From a virus: 30,143 nucleotides of DNA. The first letter of the stretch is position 1, and every line of letters starts with the position of its first letter. Where the stretch lies: the IMG/VR virus record IMGVR_UViG_3300031746_002900, positions 1-30,143 of that record. One strand, written 5' to 3'. The notes under the pieces are model-generated. The model did no database searches. It was not told where the DNA came from and worked only from the letters and a program-made list of their open reading frames with translations. This document shows positions 1-8,331 of the stretch, one piece after another. The position numbers were made by a program, and so were the translations under genes.

Positions 1-585
1 GGCGTTACCTGGCTGGTTCTGTGGGTCTCCTTCAAGGGCTTGGCTAATTTGTTTGTCCGTATCCAATACGTTTTGCATATCGTATCCGGACCCCTTGAGA
101 TCCTCGAGGAGCATATCGAGGTATTCTTCGAAGCTCTTTCCAGTGGGGTACTCACGGTCTTCGGGCCAAATAAAGTCGCTACGGAAATCCCCAAAGTTAT
201 GCCCATAGGCTTTATCTGTTAGGAACGGACGTACCGCCACGTCATTTACGCACATGTCTGCTGCGACGTTGACTACCGGATGGAGGCGTTGGGCTGCCAT
301 GGGGCTGAGGTTGGCAAGGACGCGGGACATGCGCTCAACGTGCCTCAGTGCTAGGTGCCCGGCTTCGTGGATTACCACCAGGATGCGGAAGCCTTGCGCC
401 GTCGACTCAAACCAGTTTACGTCGTACATGAATAGGTATCGACCCGATTTGGACAGGGTGACACCACAGGTTCCCAGCCCCGGGGCGGGTATTTGGACGC
501 ACTGATTGAGCAATCTGCCGTAAAAATTGTTGCCTCCGCGGGGAGAACAGGTCCATTGAAGAACCTCACTGAGAGCGGTTGCCAT
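1..585 (-). CDS. VWA/DUF2201-type putative zinc metallopeptidase (partial, runs off the left edge)
   Basis: The minus strand is open from an ATG at 585 to base 1 (195 codons, no stop), so the C-terminal part is missing. An AAGGA-like ribosome site precedes the ATG. Residues 73-82 read HEAGHLALRH, a HExxH zinc motif followed by another His, and about 30 residues on comes AADMCVND (D110, N114). This arrangement, after an N-terminal FYGRLL segment, is what I know from the N-terminal domain of DUF2201 putative metallopeptidases, which usually sit beside MoxR AAA+ ATPases and often end in a VWA domain. Such an ATPase is present at 2414-3658 on the same strand. The substrate is unknown. The family call is fairly good; peptidase activity is inferred from the HExxH motif only. 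Confidence 0.7.
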   Translation of the reverse strand, partial: MATALSEVLQWTCSPRGGNNFYGRLLNQCVQIPAPGLGTCGVTLSKSGRYLFMYDVNWFESTAQGFRILVVIHEAGHLALRHVERMSRVLANLSPMAAQRLHPVVNVAADMCVNDVAVRPFLTDKAYGHNFGDFRSDFIWPEDREYPTGKSFEEYLDMLLEDLKGSGYDMQNVLDTDKQISQALEGDPQNQPGNA

Positions 586-646
586 CTCTTTCTTGTCCTT
601 TCCTTTGCTGCTATACTTGCAGCGGGTTTCTACTATGAGGTGTGTA
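586..646. promoter_or_regulatory. Divergent promoter region with a TATACT box
   Basis: This short gap lies between the leftward metallopeptidase gene and the rightward gene at 647. It holds TATACT at 612-617, a good -10-like hexamer for rightward transcription, with no clear -35. Read leftward, the same box is AGTATA, followed by an AAAGGAAAGG purine stretch leading into the leftward gene. The divergent gap at 3659-3693 has the same arrangement (TATACT next to CAAAGGAAAG on the other strand), which suggests a shared promoter design. Assignment is by eye. Confidence 0.35.
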
Positions 647-1651
647 ATGATTGACCAGACATCGGACGCCGGGTTTGCCACGCTGCGCACACTTGCGGAT
701 ATGTTTCCGCAGCTCGAAGAACTCGCAAAAACCGCGGAGCTAGATCCGGGGGAGTTTGAGACTCTTCCGGATTCCGCGTTTGCGTGGCCGGAAGCGCGCC
801 GACTCCCAATACATAACCGCGAGCACACCGCAATCTCGTTGGCATACGAGAAGGTTGCGACTGAGTTGCCCAAGTATGCTCATCATGCGCTACAACAAGC
901 CGCTGTTGCTTATGGACTGGATGCAGCAGTATTTGACCGACCCCTTCGACTGGTCAAGACTGCTTCGACACCTGAATTCTGGCTCCTTCCATCGCACCAG
1001 CGGTTCCGGGTTACGTCGTCAGAAGACGTCAAGCTCGCGGAGCAAGCGCTCCAAGCGCGGAGCAAAGACCTGCCGCCCAACGAGCGCGCGGAAGCCATGA
1101 TTAACCTGGAGAAGGCAGCAACCTTCTTCGGTGTCTCTCTGACACCTTCTACCAAGAAGATCGCCGGCTTTACGCTTACGAACACCCGGACTCTCCGCGA
1201 CTGGCTCCAAGCAAGACAGGAAGCTGCCGAGAAGGTGGGGTCTGACTTGTCCGCGACTTACGGCGAGCTGGCTCAGCAGTTTAATGGCGTAAACACACAC
1301 ATCTCGAATCGGGATTATCAGGTGAAGTTGGCGAGTGCCATCGATGCCTTGGACCAGAAGTCGGGTGTTTCGAAGTTCTATGGGAAGTCGCTGCTGGACC
1401 CCATTGAGACAGTTTGGAACACGTCCAAACTGGCCGCGGATACGATCGACGTCAACGGCGTGATGCTCGATAAGAGCATGCTGGCCTCCTTGCCCATTAC
1501 GTTCTGGCAGGACGTGATTGGGCCGGATATGGCACAGGAGATCGCTCCCAGTGGGCAGGTTGACCCCGAGCTCCTGGCGCAGATCATCCCCACACTCCCG
1601 GCAGACCTCAAATCAGTGTTGGTCACGCAGCTCTCCGCATATCGTTCATGA
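647..1651 (+). CDS. Protein of unknown function (334 aa), possibly a virion component
   Basis: I do not recognise this family. I chose the ATG at 647 because GAGGTG lies just upstream; the frame also allows an ATG at 635 and a TTG at 593, both without a good ribosome site. The protein is soluble, rich in Ala, Leu and Glu, and mostly helical in appearance, with no membrane segment and no Cys pairs. Its C-terminal 70 residues repeat short Leu/Pro-rich helices (for example around SLPITFWQDVIG). It overlaps the next gene by ATGA, so the two are probably translated together. Plus-strand location next to the terminase gene hints at a structural or morphogenesis role, but that is inference from position only. 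Confidence 0.7.
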   Translation: MIDQTSDAGFATLRTLADMFPQLEELAKTAELDPGEFETLPDSAFAWPEARRLPIHNREHTAISLAYEKVATELPKYAHHALQQAAVAYGLDAAVFDRPLRLVKTASTPEFWLLPSHQRFRVTSSEDVKLAEQALQARSKDLPPNERAEAMINLEKAATFFGVSLTPSTKKIAGFTLTNTRTLRDWLQARQEAAEKVGSDLSATYGELAQQFNGVNTHISNRDYQVKLASAIDALDQKSGVSKFYGKSLLDPIETVWNTSKLAADTIDVNGVMLDKSMLASLPITFWQDVIGPDMAQEIAPSGQVDPELLAQIIPTLPADLKSVLVTQLSAYRS

Positions 1652-2427
1652 TCCACGAGCAGCTCCAAGAGTTCATCCAATACGTCCCGCGGCTGCAGGC
1701 CGGCATGCTAAAGACGGCTGCAGCGGTGCTCACTGCTAGGGAGCTGCTGCAGAATCCGCATCAGGCGACGGCTGTTGGGTTGTACCTAGCTGCGAAAACC
1801 CTCTACGGTGCGGACCTCCTGCAGTGGGAGCCTGAGACCCTATGGCTTACCCTGGAAAAGGATAAGATTGACCTCACGGAGCTCGAGCGTAACAAGCTTC
1901 AAGCGGCTATTACGCTCACAACTAACCCGGCATTTTACTGGGACAACCTGGTATTTCAACGCACAGTCCACGCGTTATGCGAGGAGTATTACGACTCGGA
2001 GTCGTTACTTGAATGCAGTGTGGCGCACATGTGTTGGGCGGTTTATGAAGCTGGTATTCTTCGGGGATTAGACCAAGAGACACCGCAAATACCGGAGTTC
2101 GATGAGGACGTGCAGCAGTACGTTGCTGTGTGCTTATCCCGCGCAGGATATGCTCTCCCACCTCCACCTCTGGTTGAGTTCTGTGAAGACAATCTCGATG
2201 CACTCTTTGCCAAGGGTTCTGAGTTTGCAGAACTAAAAAAAGAGCTCAAGTATGCCTGGGCTAAGCTGGATAAGAGCGCCCTCGAAAGAACTGAGTTCTC
2301 CGAGGACGCTCTTGGTATCCAGCTTTCCCGCCTTTCCTTCTGTTATCTGTATGTCAGCGAACGTGCTGACGCAGTTGCCGCGGACCTAGCGAAGCTTGGC
2401 AGTCACGCCAAGGTCACTTCGTTCTGA
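1648..2427 (+). CDS. Protein of unknown function (259 aa)
   Basis: The ATG overlaps the stop of the preceding gene (ATGA), which indicates translational coupling. The protein looks helical and acidic, with several aromatic-rich helices (LYGADLLQW, NPAFYWDNLVF, LSFCYLYVSERADAV) and scattered single Cys residues but no CxxC pair. There is no signal peptide, membrane segment or known motif. Its 3' end overlaps the convergent MoxR-like gene by 14 bases, so little room exists for a terminator between them. Together with the upstream gene it forms a two-gene plus-strand cassette separating the MoxR ATPase from its likely metallopeptidase partner. A link to that pair or to the virion is possible but not shown. 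Confidence 0.7.
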   Translation: MIHEQLQEFIQYVPRLQAGMLKTAAAVLTARELLQNPHQATAVGLYLAAKTLYGADLLQWEPETLWLTLEKDKIDLTELERNKLQAAITLTTNPAFYWDNLVFQRTVHALCEEYYDSESLLECSVAHMCWAVYEAGILRGLDQETPQIPEFDEDVQQYVAVCLSRAGYALPPPPLVEFCEDNLDALFAKGSEFAELKKELKYAWAKLDKSALERTEFSEDALGIQLSRLSFCYLYVSERADAVAADLAKLGSHAKVTSF

Positions 2428-3658
2428 TCTTCTCTTCGACCGATTTGTACGCCGAGTCCACGCGCTGGTGCCACTCAATGAAGCCCTCCTGGTTCTGCAT
2501 GCCACGCATGAAGTCCTTGAGGTATTCCTTGGCGTCGGACTCCGCCGCGATAGCGCGCTGCTGCTGAAGCATCATCGCGCCTTGCTCATTGGGTAGGTCG
2601 ATGAGGAACTGCACGAAGTTCCCCACCGTTTTGTCAATGCTTGGCTTGATTGCGAACAGGGTTTTGAGGACGTTATGGCACAGGTCGGTAAGGACCTCCA
2701 TACGGCCATCTGTGATGAGCTTCTTGATTTTGTTTTTGACCGTCCCGTAGCTCTCGAGCACGTCGCCAGCGTTAATCAAGGTGTTGTGGTCCTTGATGTA
2801 CGCGCAGATTTGCTCCGCAGCGTGAACGCCCACAGATGCCGCGAACCTGTTAATGGCGGTTTCACCGTACAAACTCTTTCCACTCTTTTCGAGAACGTAA
2901 GCGCTGAGGCTCAGAGTCTCTACAGTGGCGGGGCACATGAACTGCTTGTTGTTCTTCAGTGCCTCTTCATCGTACAGCAGCTTCGGTGCTGCTTTGATGG
3001 GTCCCAGGATGGCGGGGTGACACGGTTTGCCGTCCTCGCCAATCGCTTTGCAGACACGGTCTGCGTAATGGAAATCGTTTGTTTTGGCGTGGTTTAGCCA
3101 GTCCGCGTACGATGGCACTAGAAATACTTTACGCAGTCGCCGATTAAGCGCTGCATTGTTTTCGATCTGTTGGACGTTGTAATTGGCGCCCGCGGGGTTC
3201 ATCAGAGCCACCACAATGGCGTCATCAGGGAGTTGGTAGTCGTACATGTTCCGGTCTTCAATAAGGCTGAAGAACATGGCGATGGCGTGCTGGAGTCCTT
3301 GATTGATCTCGTCGAATAGGACGATCGCCTTTTCCCCTTTGCGGGGAAACATCTCGGGAAGCTTTACCTTGAAGAATCCCTCGTCCGAGTCGCGCACAGA
3401 CGGAATGCCCGCGCCCATGAGACCATATTGAGCGGTACGAATCACACATACGCGGTATCCGTGTTTCCTGGCGAGTTGGTTGATGACCTGCGTTTTACCT
3501 ACGCCGGCAGGACCAATGACACACCAGCAGCCTCGGAGTTCGCGCTCGAGCATTGTCATCTCAAATTGCGAGCCAAACTCCTTGAGGCCCATGCGGGGTA
3601 TGTCGAGTAACTCAGCGTAATCAGGGGTTGTTTTGGTCTCTTCTTGCTTCTTAGCCAT
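2414..3658 (-). CDS. MoxR-family AAA+ ATPase
   Basis: This 414-residue protein has a Walker A motif GPAGVGKT (residues 49-56), Walker B VLFDEIN (113-119), a sensor-1-like MNP segment near residue 154 and an Arg pair (NRRLRK, about 172-177) where an arginine finger is expected. The spacing fits MoxR-type AAA+ ATPases, which act as chaperones with VWA or metallopeptidase partners. The start ATG follows AAAGGA on the minus strand. A likely partner with HExxH lies at 1-585 on the same strand. The C-terminal 120 residues are helical and unassigned. The gene is divergent from the terminase gene with only 35 bases between, and its end overlaps the convergent gene at 1648-2427. Confidence 0.85.
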   Translation of the reverse strand: MAKKQEETKTTPDYAELLDIPRMGLKEFGSQFEMTMLERELRGCWCVIGPAGVGKTQVINQLARKHGYRVCVIRTAQYGLMGAGIPSVRDSDEGFFKVKLPEMFPRKGEKAIVLFDEINQGLQHAIAMFFSLIEDRNMYDYQLPDDAIVVALMNPAGANYNVQQIENNAALNRRLRKVFLVPSYADWLNHAKTNDFHYADRVCKAIGEDGKPCHPAILGPIKAAPKLLYDEEALKNNKQFMCPATVETLSLSAYVLEKSGKSLYGETAINRFAASVGVHAAEQICAYIKDHNTLINAGDVLESYGTVKNKIKKLITDGRMEVLTDLCHNVLKTLFAIKPSIDKTVGNFVQFLIDLPNEQGAMMLQQQRAIAAESDAKEYLKDFMRGMQNQEGFIEWHQRVDSAYKSVEEKIRTK

Positions 3659-3693
3659 TTGTCTTTCCTTTGTTGATTGGTTATACTGTACGC
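3659..3693. promoter_or_regulatory. Divergent promoter region; TATACT box right before the terminase ATG
   Basis: TATACT lies at 3682-3687 and the terminase ATG starts at 3694, about where transcription would begin, so the terminase message may be leaderless; no ribosome site precedes the ATG. Read leftward, the box is CAGTATAAC and is followed by CAAAGGAAAG, the ribosome site of the MoxR-like gene. The same pairing occurs at 586-646. Confidence 0.35.
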
Positions 3694-5313
3694 ATGGTTG
3701 CTAAAACTAGCGCAACGCTTAGTGAGGTTGCTGAAGCGTGGTTACGCCTCAACGGTCGTCCTTTTTCATTAGAATACTGGCCAATGCACCGGGCATTCTA
3801 CGACGGACGTTATCGTAGAACTCTGTTCAAAACAAGTCGTCAGGTCGCTAAGTCCACCACCCTAGCGAACTTCGCCATCATTGAGTGCGCTCTTATACCA
3901 CATTTTTCTACGGTATTTGTCAGTCCGACTAAAGAGCAGACTACTCGGTTTTCCAACACGCGTGTATTGAAGGTAATGCGTTATTCGCCCATTATCAATT
4001 CGCGTTTTCTCAATCCAGAACTTGCTGATCGAGTATTCCATAAGCAGTTTTCGAACGGTGCTGAGATGCTCTTTACGTACGCACTCGATGACGCTGATCG
4101 ACTGCGTGGACCGTCATCCGACCGCAACATGTACGACGAGGTTCAAGACCTTCTGTACGATCCGGTTATTACTGTCGGTAACGAGACACTATCACACTCG
4201 CACTACGGCTTTGAGACGTACGCAGGTACGCCCAAAACCATGGATAACACAGTGCAGTACCTGTGGGAGTCGAGTAGCCAGACCGAGTGGGTCATCAAGT
4301 GTGATTCCTGTGGGTCTCACCAGTACATAGATTCGGATAAAGCGATTGGCGCTACGGGTATTATCTGTCTAAAGTGCAAGTCGTACCTAAATCCGTTTAA
4401 GGGTAAGTGGATCGATACGTACGCGTTTCCAAATTCAAACATTCCGGAGTCACAGCGGTTAAAGGGCTTCCACATCAGTCAGCTGATGATGCCCGAAAAC
4501 AATCCTCTGGCTATGAAAGCCATTGGCGCTGGCACTGAGATGGAAGAATTCGCGCTGCAGCAGTGGCAGCGCATCCTTCTAAAGCACGAGACCCTACCTA
4601 CAGCAACGTTTAACAACGAAGTGTTGGGGATATCAGACGCCATTGGTACGCGGATGATCTCCAAAGAGGAGCTCGAGGAGCTCTGTACTGGGCAGCCGCT
4701 GCAGCTGTACCCAAAAGCAGACACGTTTGTAGGCTTGAACCATGTGGTTGGAGGGGTTGACTGGTCTGGTGGTGGTACGACGGGTGTGTCGAGAACGGTC
4801 ATCTGGATTTGGGGATTTAGGCAGTCAGACCGACGGATGCTGACGCTGCTGTACAAGGTGTACCCGGGCATTAATCCCGTAAACATCATCGATGAAATCG
4901 CCAATATCTTTGCGTGTTACCGCGTAGAAATCGTGATCGGTGATGCTGGAGAGGGTCACACAGCGAATGACTTGCTGCGTAAAAAGCTCGGGTATCACCG
5001 TGTACAGCAGGTACAGTACGCGTCTGCTACTAAGGCGTTCGTTTGGAACGATTATGACAGGTATATAGCGGATCGCACGACTGTCATCGATAACTACTTC
5101 ATGGACATTAAGCAGAAGAAATTAGAATTTGGTCCGCTTAATGAAATGAAGGAAGCCATCGACGACATTCTAAATGTGTACGAAGATATCACGACCATGG
5201 GTAAGAAGGTGTGGAGACACTCACCGTCCAAATCGGATGACTGTCTCCACGCAGGACTTTTCGGTTGGCTGGCAATGAAGATGGTATTGAACGACGTGAA
5301 GTTCTACCAGTAG
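3694..5313 (+). CDS. terL: Terminase large subunit (ATPase-nuclease)
   Basis: The large terminase cuts and pumps viral DNA into the prohead. From the ATG at 3694 the protein is 539 residues. The ATPase shows a variant Walker A (SRQVAKST, Lys53) and Walker B-like MYDEVQD (D148, E149). A zinc-ribbon-like insert follows with two CxxC pairs (C203/C206, C225/C228), as in several terminase families. The C-terminal RNase H-like nuclease shows GGVDWSGGG (D356), VIGDAGEG (D417) and KSDDCLHA (D515, D516). An in-frame TTG at 3670 would add 8 residues but has no ribosome site. The stop abuts the stop of the convergent polymerase gene. No small terminase subunit is recognisable nearby. Confidence 0.93.
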   Translation: MVAKTSATLSEVAEAWLRLNGRPFSLEYWPMHRAFYDGRYRRTLFKTSRQVAKSTTLANFAIIECALIPHFSTVFVSPTKEQTTRFSNTRVLKVMRYSPIINSRFLNPELADRVFHKQFSNGAEMLFTYALDDADRLRGPSSDRNMYDEVQDLLYDPVITVGNETLSHSHYGFETYAGTPKTMDNTVQYLWESSSQTEWVIKCDSCGSHQYIDSDKAIGATGIICLKCKSYLNPFKGKWIDTYAFPNSNIPESQRLKGFHISQLMMPENNPLAMKAIGAGTEMEEFALQQWQRILLKHETLPTATFNNEVLGISDAIGTRMISKEELEELCTGQPLQLYPKADTFVGLNHVVGGVDWSGGGTTGVSRTVIWIWGFRQSDRRMLTLLYKVYPGINPVNIIDEIANIFACYRVEIVIGDAGEGHTANDLLRKKLGYHRVQQVQYASATKAFVWNDYDRYIADRTTVIDNYFMDIKQKKLEFGPLNEMKEAIDDILNVYEDITTMGKKVWRHSPSKSDDCLHAGLFGWLAMKMVLNDVKFYQ

Positions 5314-8300
5314 CTAGATGGCCTTGGCGAGGTTTTCTTCGAGGACAGCTTCTTCCAGTTCGTTGCGGATGTCGCACTCCATAAAGTCCTCTTCAACTTC
5401 AATTACCTGCAGAGCGCCCATGGTGTCTAGGTACTTCCGCGCTGAGATGAGCTCGCCGTAGGACGGTCCCATTTCCACGTCCCACTGGAAAGGAACAGGT
5501 AGCCAGGGATACTTTTTGGCAACAGCGTCGACACCGTGTTTCTGGATGAAGTCAGGAATCTGGTGCAAGTACTTTTTGGGTATTTGCATCACGAGGGAGT
5601 CATGCACGGTGTTCATCAGCTGACCGCCAAAGTCACCGCGGATGGCGTCGTCTACGGAAGCCATGACGTCCATGACGATGTCCGAGCTCGTACTCTGAAT
5701 CTTGAAGTTGATGCTCTGGCGCTCAGCGCGACTACGCTGCCAGGAGGTCAACTTCTTCAGGTCGAAGCGTCGGCGCCTACCGATAAACGTCTCGACCATT
5801 CCGAATGACCGAAGTTGCTGCTGCGTTATGGCGATGTAGTTAGGGATAGACGGGAACATCTTGAACAGCGTGTCGATGACGATCTGTGCCTGCTCATCCG
5901 GGATGCCGACGATAGACGCAATCTTCTTCTTGGCTGCGCCATAAAGGATGCCGAACACCACGCGCTTAACGATGGTGCGCAGTTTGTCTAGCATAACGCC
6001 GTAAGCGCGGTCCTTGCTATCCTCACTCGTGTCACGCACGCAGAAGTCTTCGTAGTTCCAGGCGTGGTTTTCGTCGATACCGACCGTACTGAGAACTTTG
6101 TGCTTATCACCCGGAGCTATGCCGCTTAGAACGTTGGCAGGGTTGTAAACGATGGACGCAAAGAAGCTATGGGGATCCATGCCCTTGTTTAAGGCGTCGA
6201 TGAGGTTCTTATCGTGACTGTAGGCGGCGTAGATACGGACTTCTGCAGCTTTCGCATCGGTGTTGACGATGGCGAATGTCCCAGAATCAGTGGGTACAAA
6301 CATCCTCTTAATGTTGTGACCCCCAATTTTCTTGGGGATATTCTGCATGTTTTCTTGCGAACTTGAGAGCCGGCCCGACGAGGTGCCGTGCTGGTGGAAG
6401 TTGCTATGCATCCTCCCATCTTCAGCACTCAGTACGAGGATATTCTCAACGAATGTGTTCCTCGCTTTCTTGATGGCTCGATGTCTGAGTAGCGCAGCAC
6501 AGAACGCACAGTTATGCTCCGTAACCAGCCGCCTTAAGAAGGAAGCGTTCGTAGATATCTGGCCGGTATCTGTACGCGGTGGTTCAACGCGGCCATTGTA
6601 GCAGACGCATTCTTTTGTTTCAGGATGCACGTACCCGCGGCTGTACAGAATAGCGGCAATCTGCTGAGAGCTCTCCGGGTTCAGCGCATCCTTAGTCCCG
6701 GAGATCAGCATTGAGTTGAGCTCGATATGGGACAGGATCAAGGAAGAGTCCATCTTTGTTGCGAGCTCGAGAGCATACTCCCGGTCGACGGGCATTCCAT
6801 GGAGTTCCATACGCGCCAGGACTCGCGCCGTAGGAACGGTGCGTGTCTTCATGATGTGTTCAAGCGGCGTCGCGGTGTTGCAGTGCGGAATCGCGCCCGC
6901 TTTGACGAGAGTCTGGGGGCTTTTGCTGGCTTGTACGCGCGCTTCGTAGAGTTTGACGTCTTCGCGGCGCATGCGTTTCATTTGCATGGACCGGATACGC
7001 CACGTTGCTTCACCGTCGATTGCACCGTACGGATTAAGAAGGTCCAGACCGATGTCGATAAAGCCGTCGTCCTCGATTAAGAGTTTGGCGATACCCTTTA
7101 TCTTGGTAGTACCGTTAGCTTCAGCCTCGGCGGCTTTAGCTTCTTTTGTCTTCTTGTTCCGGTTGAGGATGTTGTGCAGCTCATCCTCGTAGTTGGCGAA
7201 TTCTGGCACGTCTAGTTTTACGATTTCCTTTAGGCCGTAGAATCCTTTCTTATCCTCAGCCAAAAGGTGCTCGCCGAGCATGGTATCCCAGTAGATGTTG
7301 TTGACTTCGAATCCTTTGCGCCAAAGAACTTTGAGATCGAACTTAGTGTTATGGAAGATCTTTGGCTTAGGGCACATGAAAAGCTTATTCAGCATTGGAC
7401 GAACATCCTCGAGAGACCACGTACTCTCTGGGTGCTCTACTGGGATCGAGGTCGCTTTTCCGTGTCCCCAAGAAACGATGACAGTAAGAAGCTTGAGCTT
7501 TTCGCGGTGGGGATACTTGGTGTTGGTTTCAGTATCGATTGATATGGAGTGCTTCTCAGGTGACGTGTTTTGCGGGACGTGGAAACCAATGATGTGGTCA
7601 ACTACTTCGGATACTTCCTGGAGTGTCTTCGGGAAGATATAGTTGCGGGTGATGTCTGCGGTGGTTTTCGTACACTGGAGCGCTTTGCCCTCAACGTTGT
7701 TTTGCACTGCTTTTAGGAACAGCTCAATCTGCTGCCCCGCAACTTCGGAGAATCCCGCTTTGGCGTCAATCTGCCTCTTGGAAAGTCCGCCGTATACGAT
7801 GACCTTGCGTCCGCTGAGTTCGATTTCGGTGTAGTTTCCCTGGTAGTCTCCATACTTCTTTGCGGAGATACCGAGTGCTTTGAGGACGGTGATGCCCATC
7901 GCGAACAACATGATGGGACGGTCTTTTACAGCACGCTCGAGGATGCGGGCGCGTAGAAAGTGTTGGCATGCTTTGAGGTGCTTAGAGGAGGGCTTATCAA
8001 CCGTACACCGTACCGCGTAGGTAAAGTCCCCGGCGAAGGTGCGCATACCTGCGTTTTTTTCCTGTATCGTTTTAAAGGTCTGGTATATCACGCGCTCCGC
8101 GTCGGTGTCCCAGCATGAGTGCCCGTTGATAGTACGAGACACTGGACTCAGGGTGGGAGATTCAGCCACGCAGAAGTAGTCGCAGTTACGTAGAGGACCT
8201 ATGCCCTCTGCGTAATGGTCTTCTTGGTAGCTAGGACATCTTTTACAGGTTTCATCCGGCCACGCCTCTGATTTTTTACAGAGGTCGCAGTCTCTGCCGA

Positions 8301-8331
8301 TAACGGTCTCTGTGCGTTGATTTTTAAACAT
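5314..8331 (-). CDS. polA: A-family DNA polymerase with 3'-5' exonuclease and N-terminal UDG-like Fe-S domain
   Basis: I chose the ATG at 8331 (1005 aa), which overlaps the primase stop by 8 bases; an upstream ATG at 8382 would add 17 residues. Residues about 10-205 resemble family 4 uracil-DNA glycosylases: CDLC (C15, C18), AVRC109 and C122 match the four 4Fe-4S ligands, and AESP replaces the usual GEAPG. The His of the second catalytic motif is not visible, so uracil excision is doubtful. The exonuclease has DTET (D266, E268), HNTKFD (D332) and YGAID (Y435, D439). The polymerase has motif A NTDAKAAEVRIY (D692), motif B RTIVKRVVFGILYG (R785, K789, F793) and motif C VHDS (H910, D911), where Ser replaces the common Glu. 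It is probably the main replicative polymerase and is cotranscribed with the primase. Confidence 0.93.
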   Translation of the reverse strand: MFKNQRTETVIGRDCDLCKKSEAWPDETCKRCPSYQEDHYAEGIGPLRNCDYFCVAESPTLSPVSRTINGHSCWDTDAERVIYQTFKTIQEKNAGMRTFAGDFTYAVRCTVDKPSSKHLKACQHFLRARILERAVKDRPIMLFAMGITVLKALGISAKKYGDYQGNYTEIELSGRKVIVYGGLSKRQIDAKAGFSEVAGQQIELFLKAVQNNVEGKALQCTKTTADITRNYIFPKTLQEVSEVVDHIIGFHVPQNTSPEKHSISIDTETNTKYPHREKLKLLTVIVSWGHGKATSIPVEHPESTWSLEDVRPMLNKLFMCPKPKIFHNTKFDLKVLWRKGFEVNNIYWDTMLGEHLLAEDKKGFYGLKEIVKLDVPEFANYEDELHNILNRNKKTKEAKAAEAEANGTTKIKGIAKLLIEDDGFIDIGLDLLNPYGAIDGEATWRIRSMQMKRMRREDVKLYEARVQASKSPQTLVKAGAIPHCNTATPLEHIMKTRTVPTARVLARMELHGMPVDREYALELATKMDSSLILSHIELNSMLISGTKDALNPESSQQIAAILYSRGYVHPETKECVCYNGRVEPPRTDTGQISTNASFLRRLVTEHNCAFCAALLRHRAIKKARNTFVENILVLSAEDGRMHSNFHQHGTSSGRLSSSQENMQNIPKKIGGHNIKRMFVPTDSGTFAIVNTDAKAAEVRIYAAYSHDKNLIDALNKGMDPHSFFASIVYNPANVLSGIAPGDKHKVLSTVGIDENHAWNYEDFCVRDTSEDSKDRAYGVMLDKLRTIVKRVVFGILYGAAKKKIASIVGIPDEQAQIVIDTLFKMFPSIPNYIAITQQQLRSFGMVETFIGRRRRFDLKKLTSWQRSRAERQSINFKIQSTSSDIVMDVMASVDDAIRGDFGGQLMNTVHDSLVMQIPKKYLHQIPDFIQKHGVDAVAKKYPWLPVPFQWDVEMGPSYGELISARKYLDTMGALQVIEVEEDFMECDIRNELEEAVLEENLAKAI

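Noticed and set aside
2231-2245. A-AAA-AAA run in the 259-residue gene as a frameshift site
   Set aside because: It encodes Lys-Lys in an ordinary helix, no strong hairpin follows, and the normal frame continues to a sensible end.
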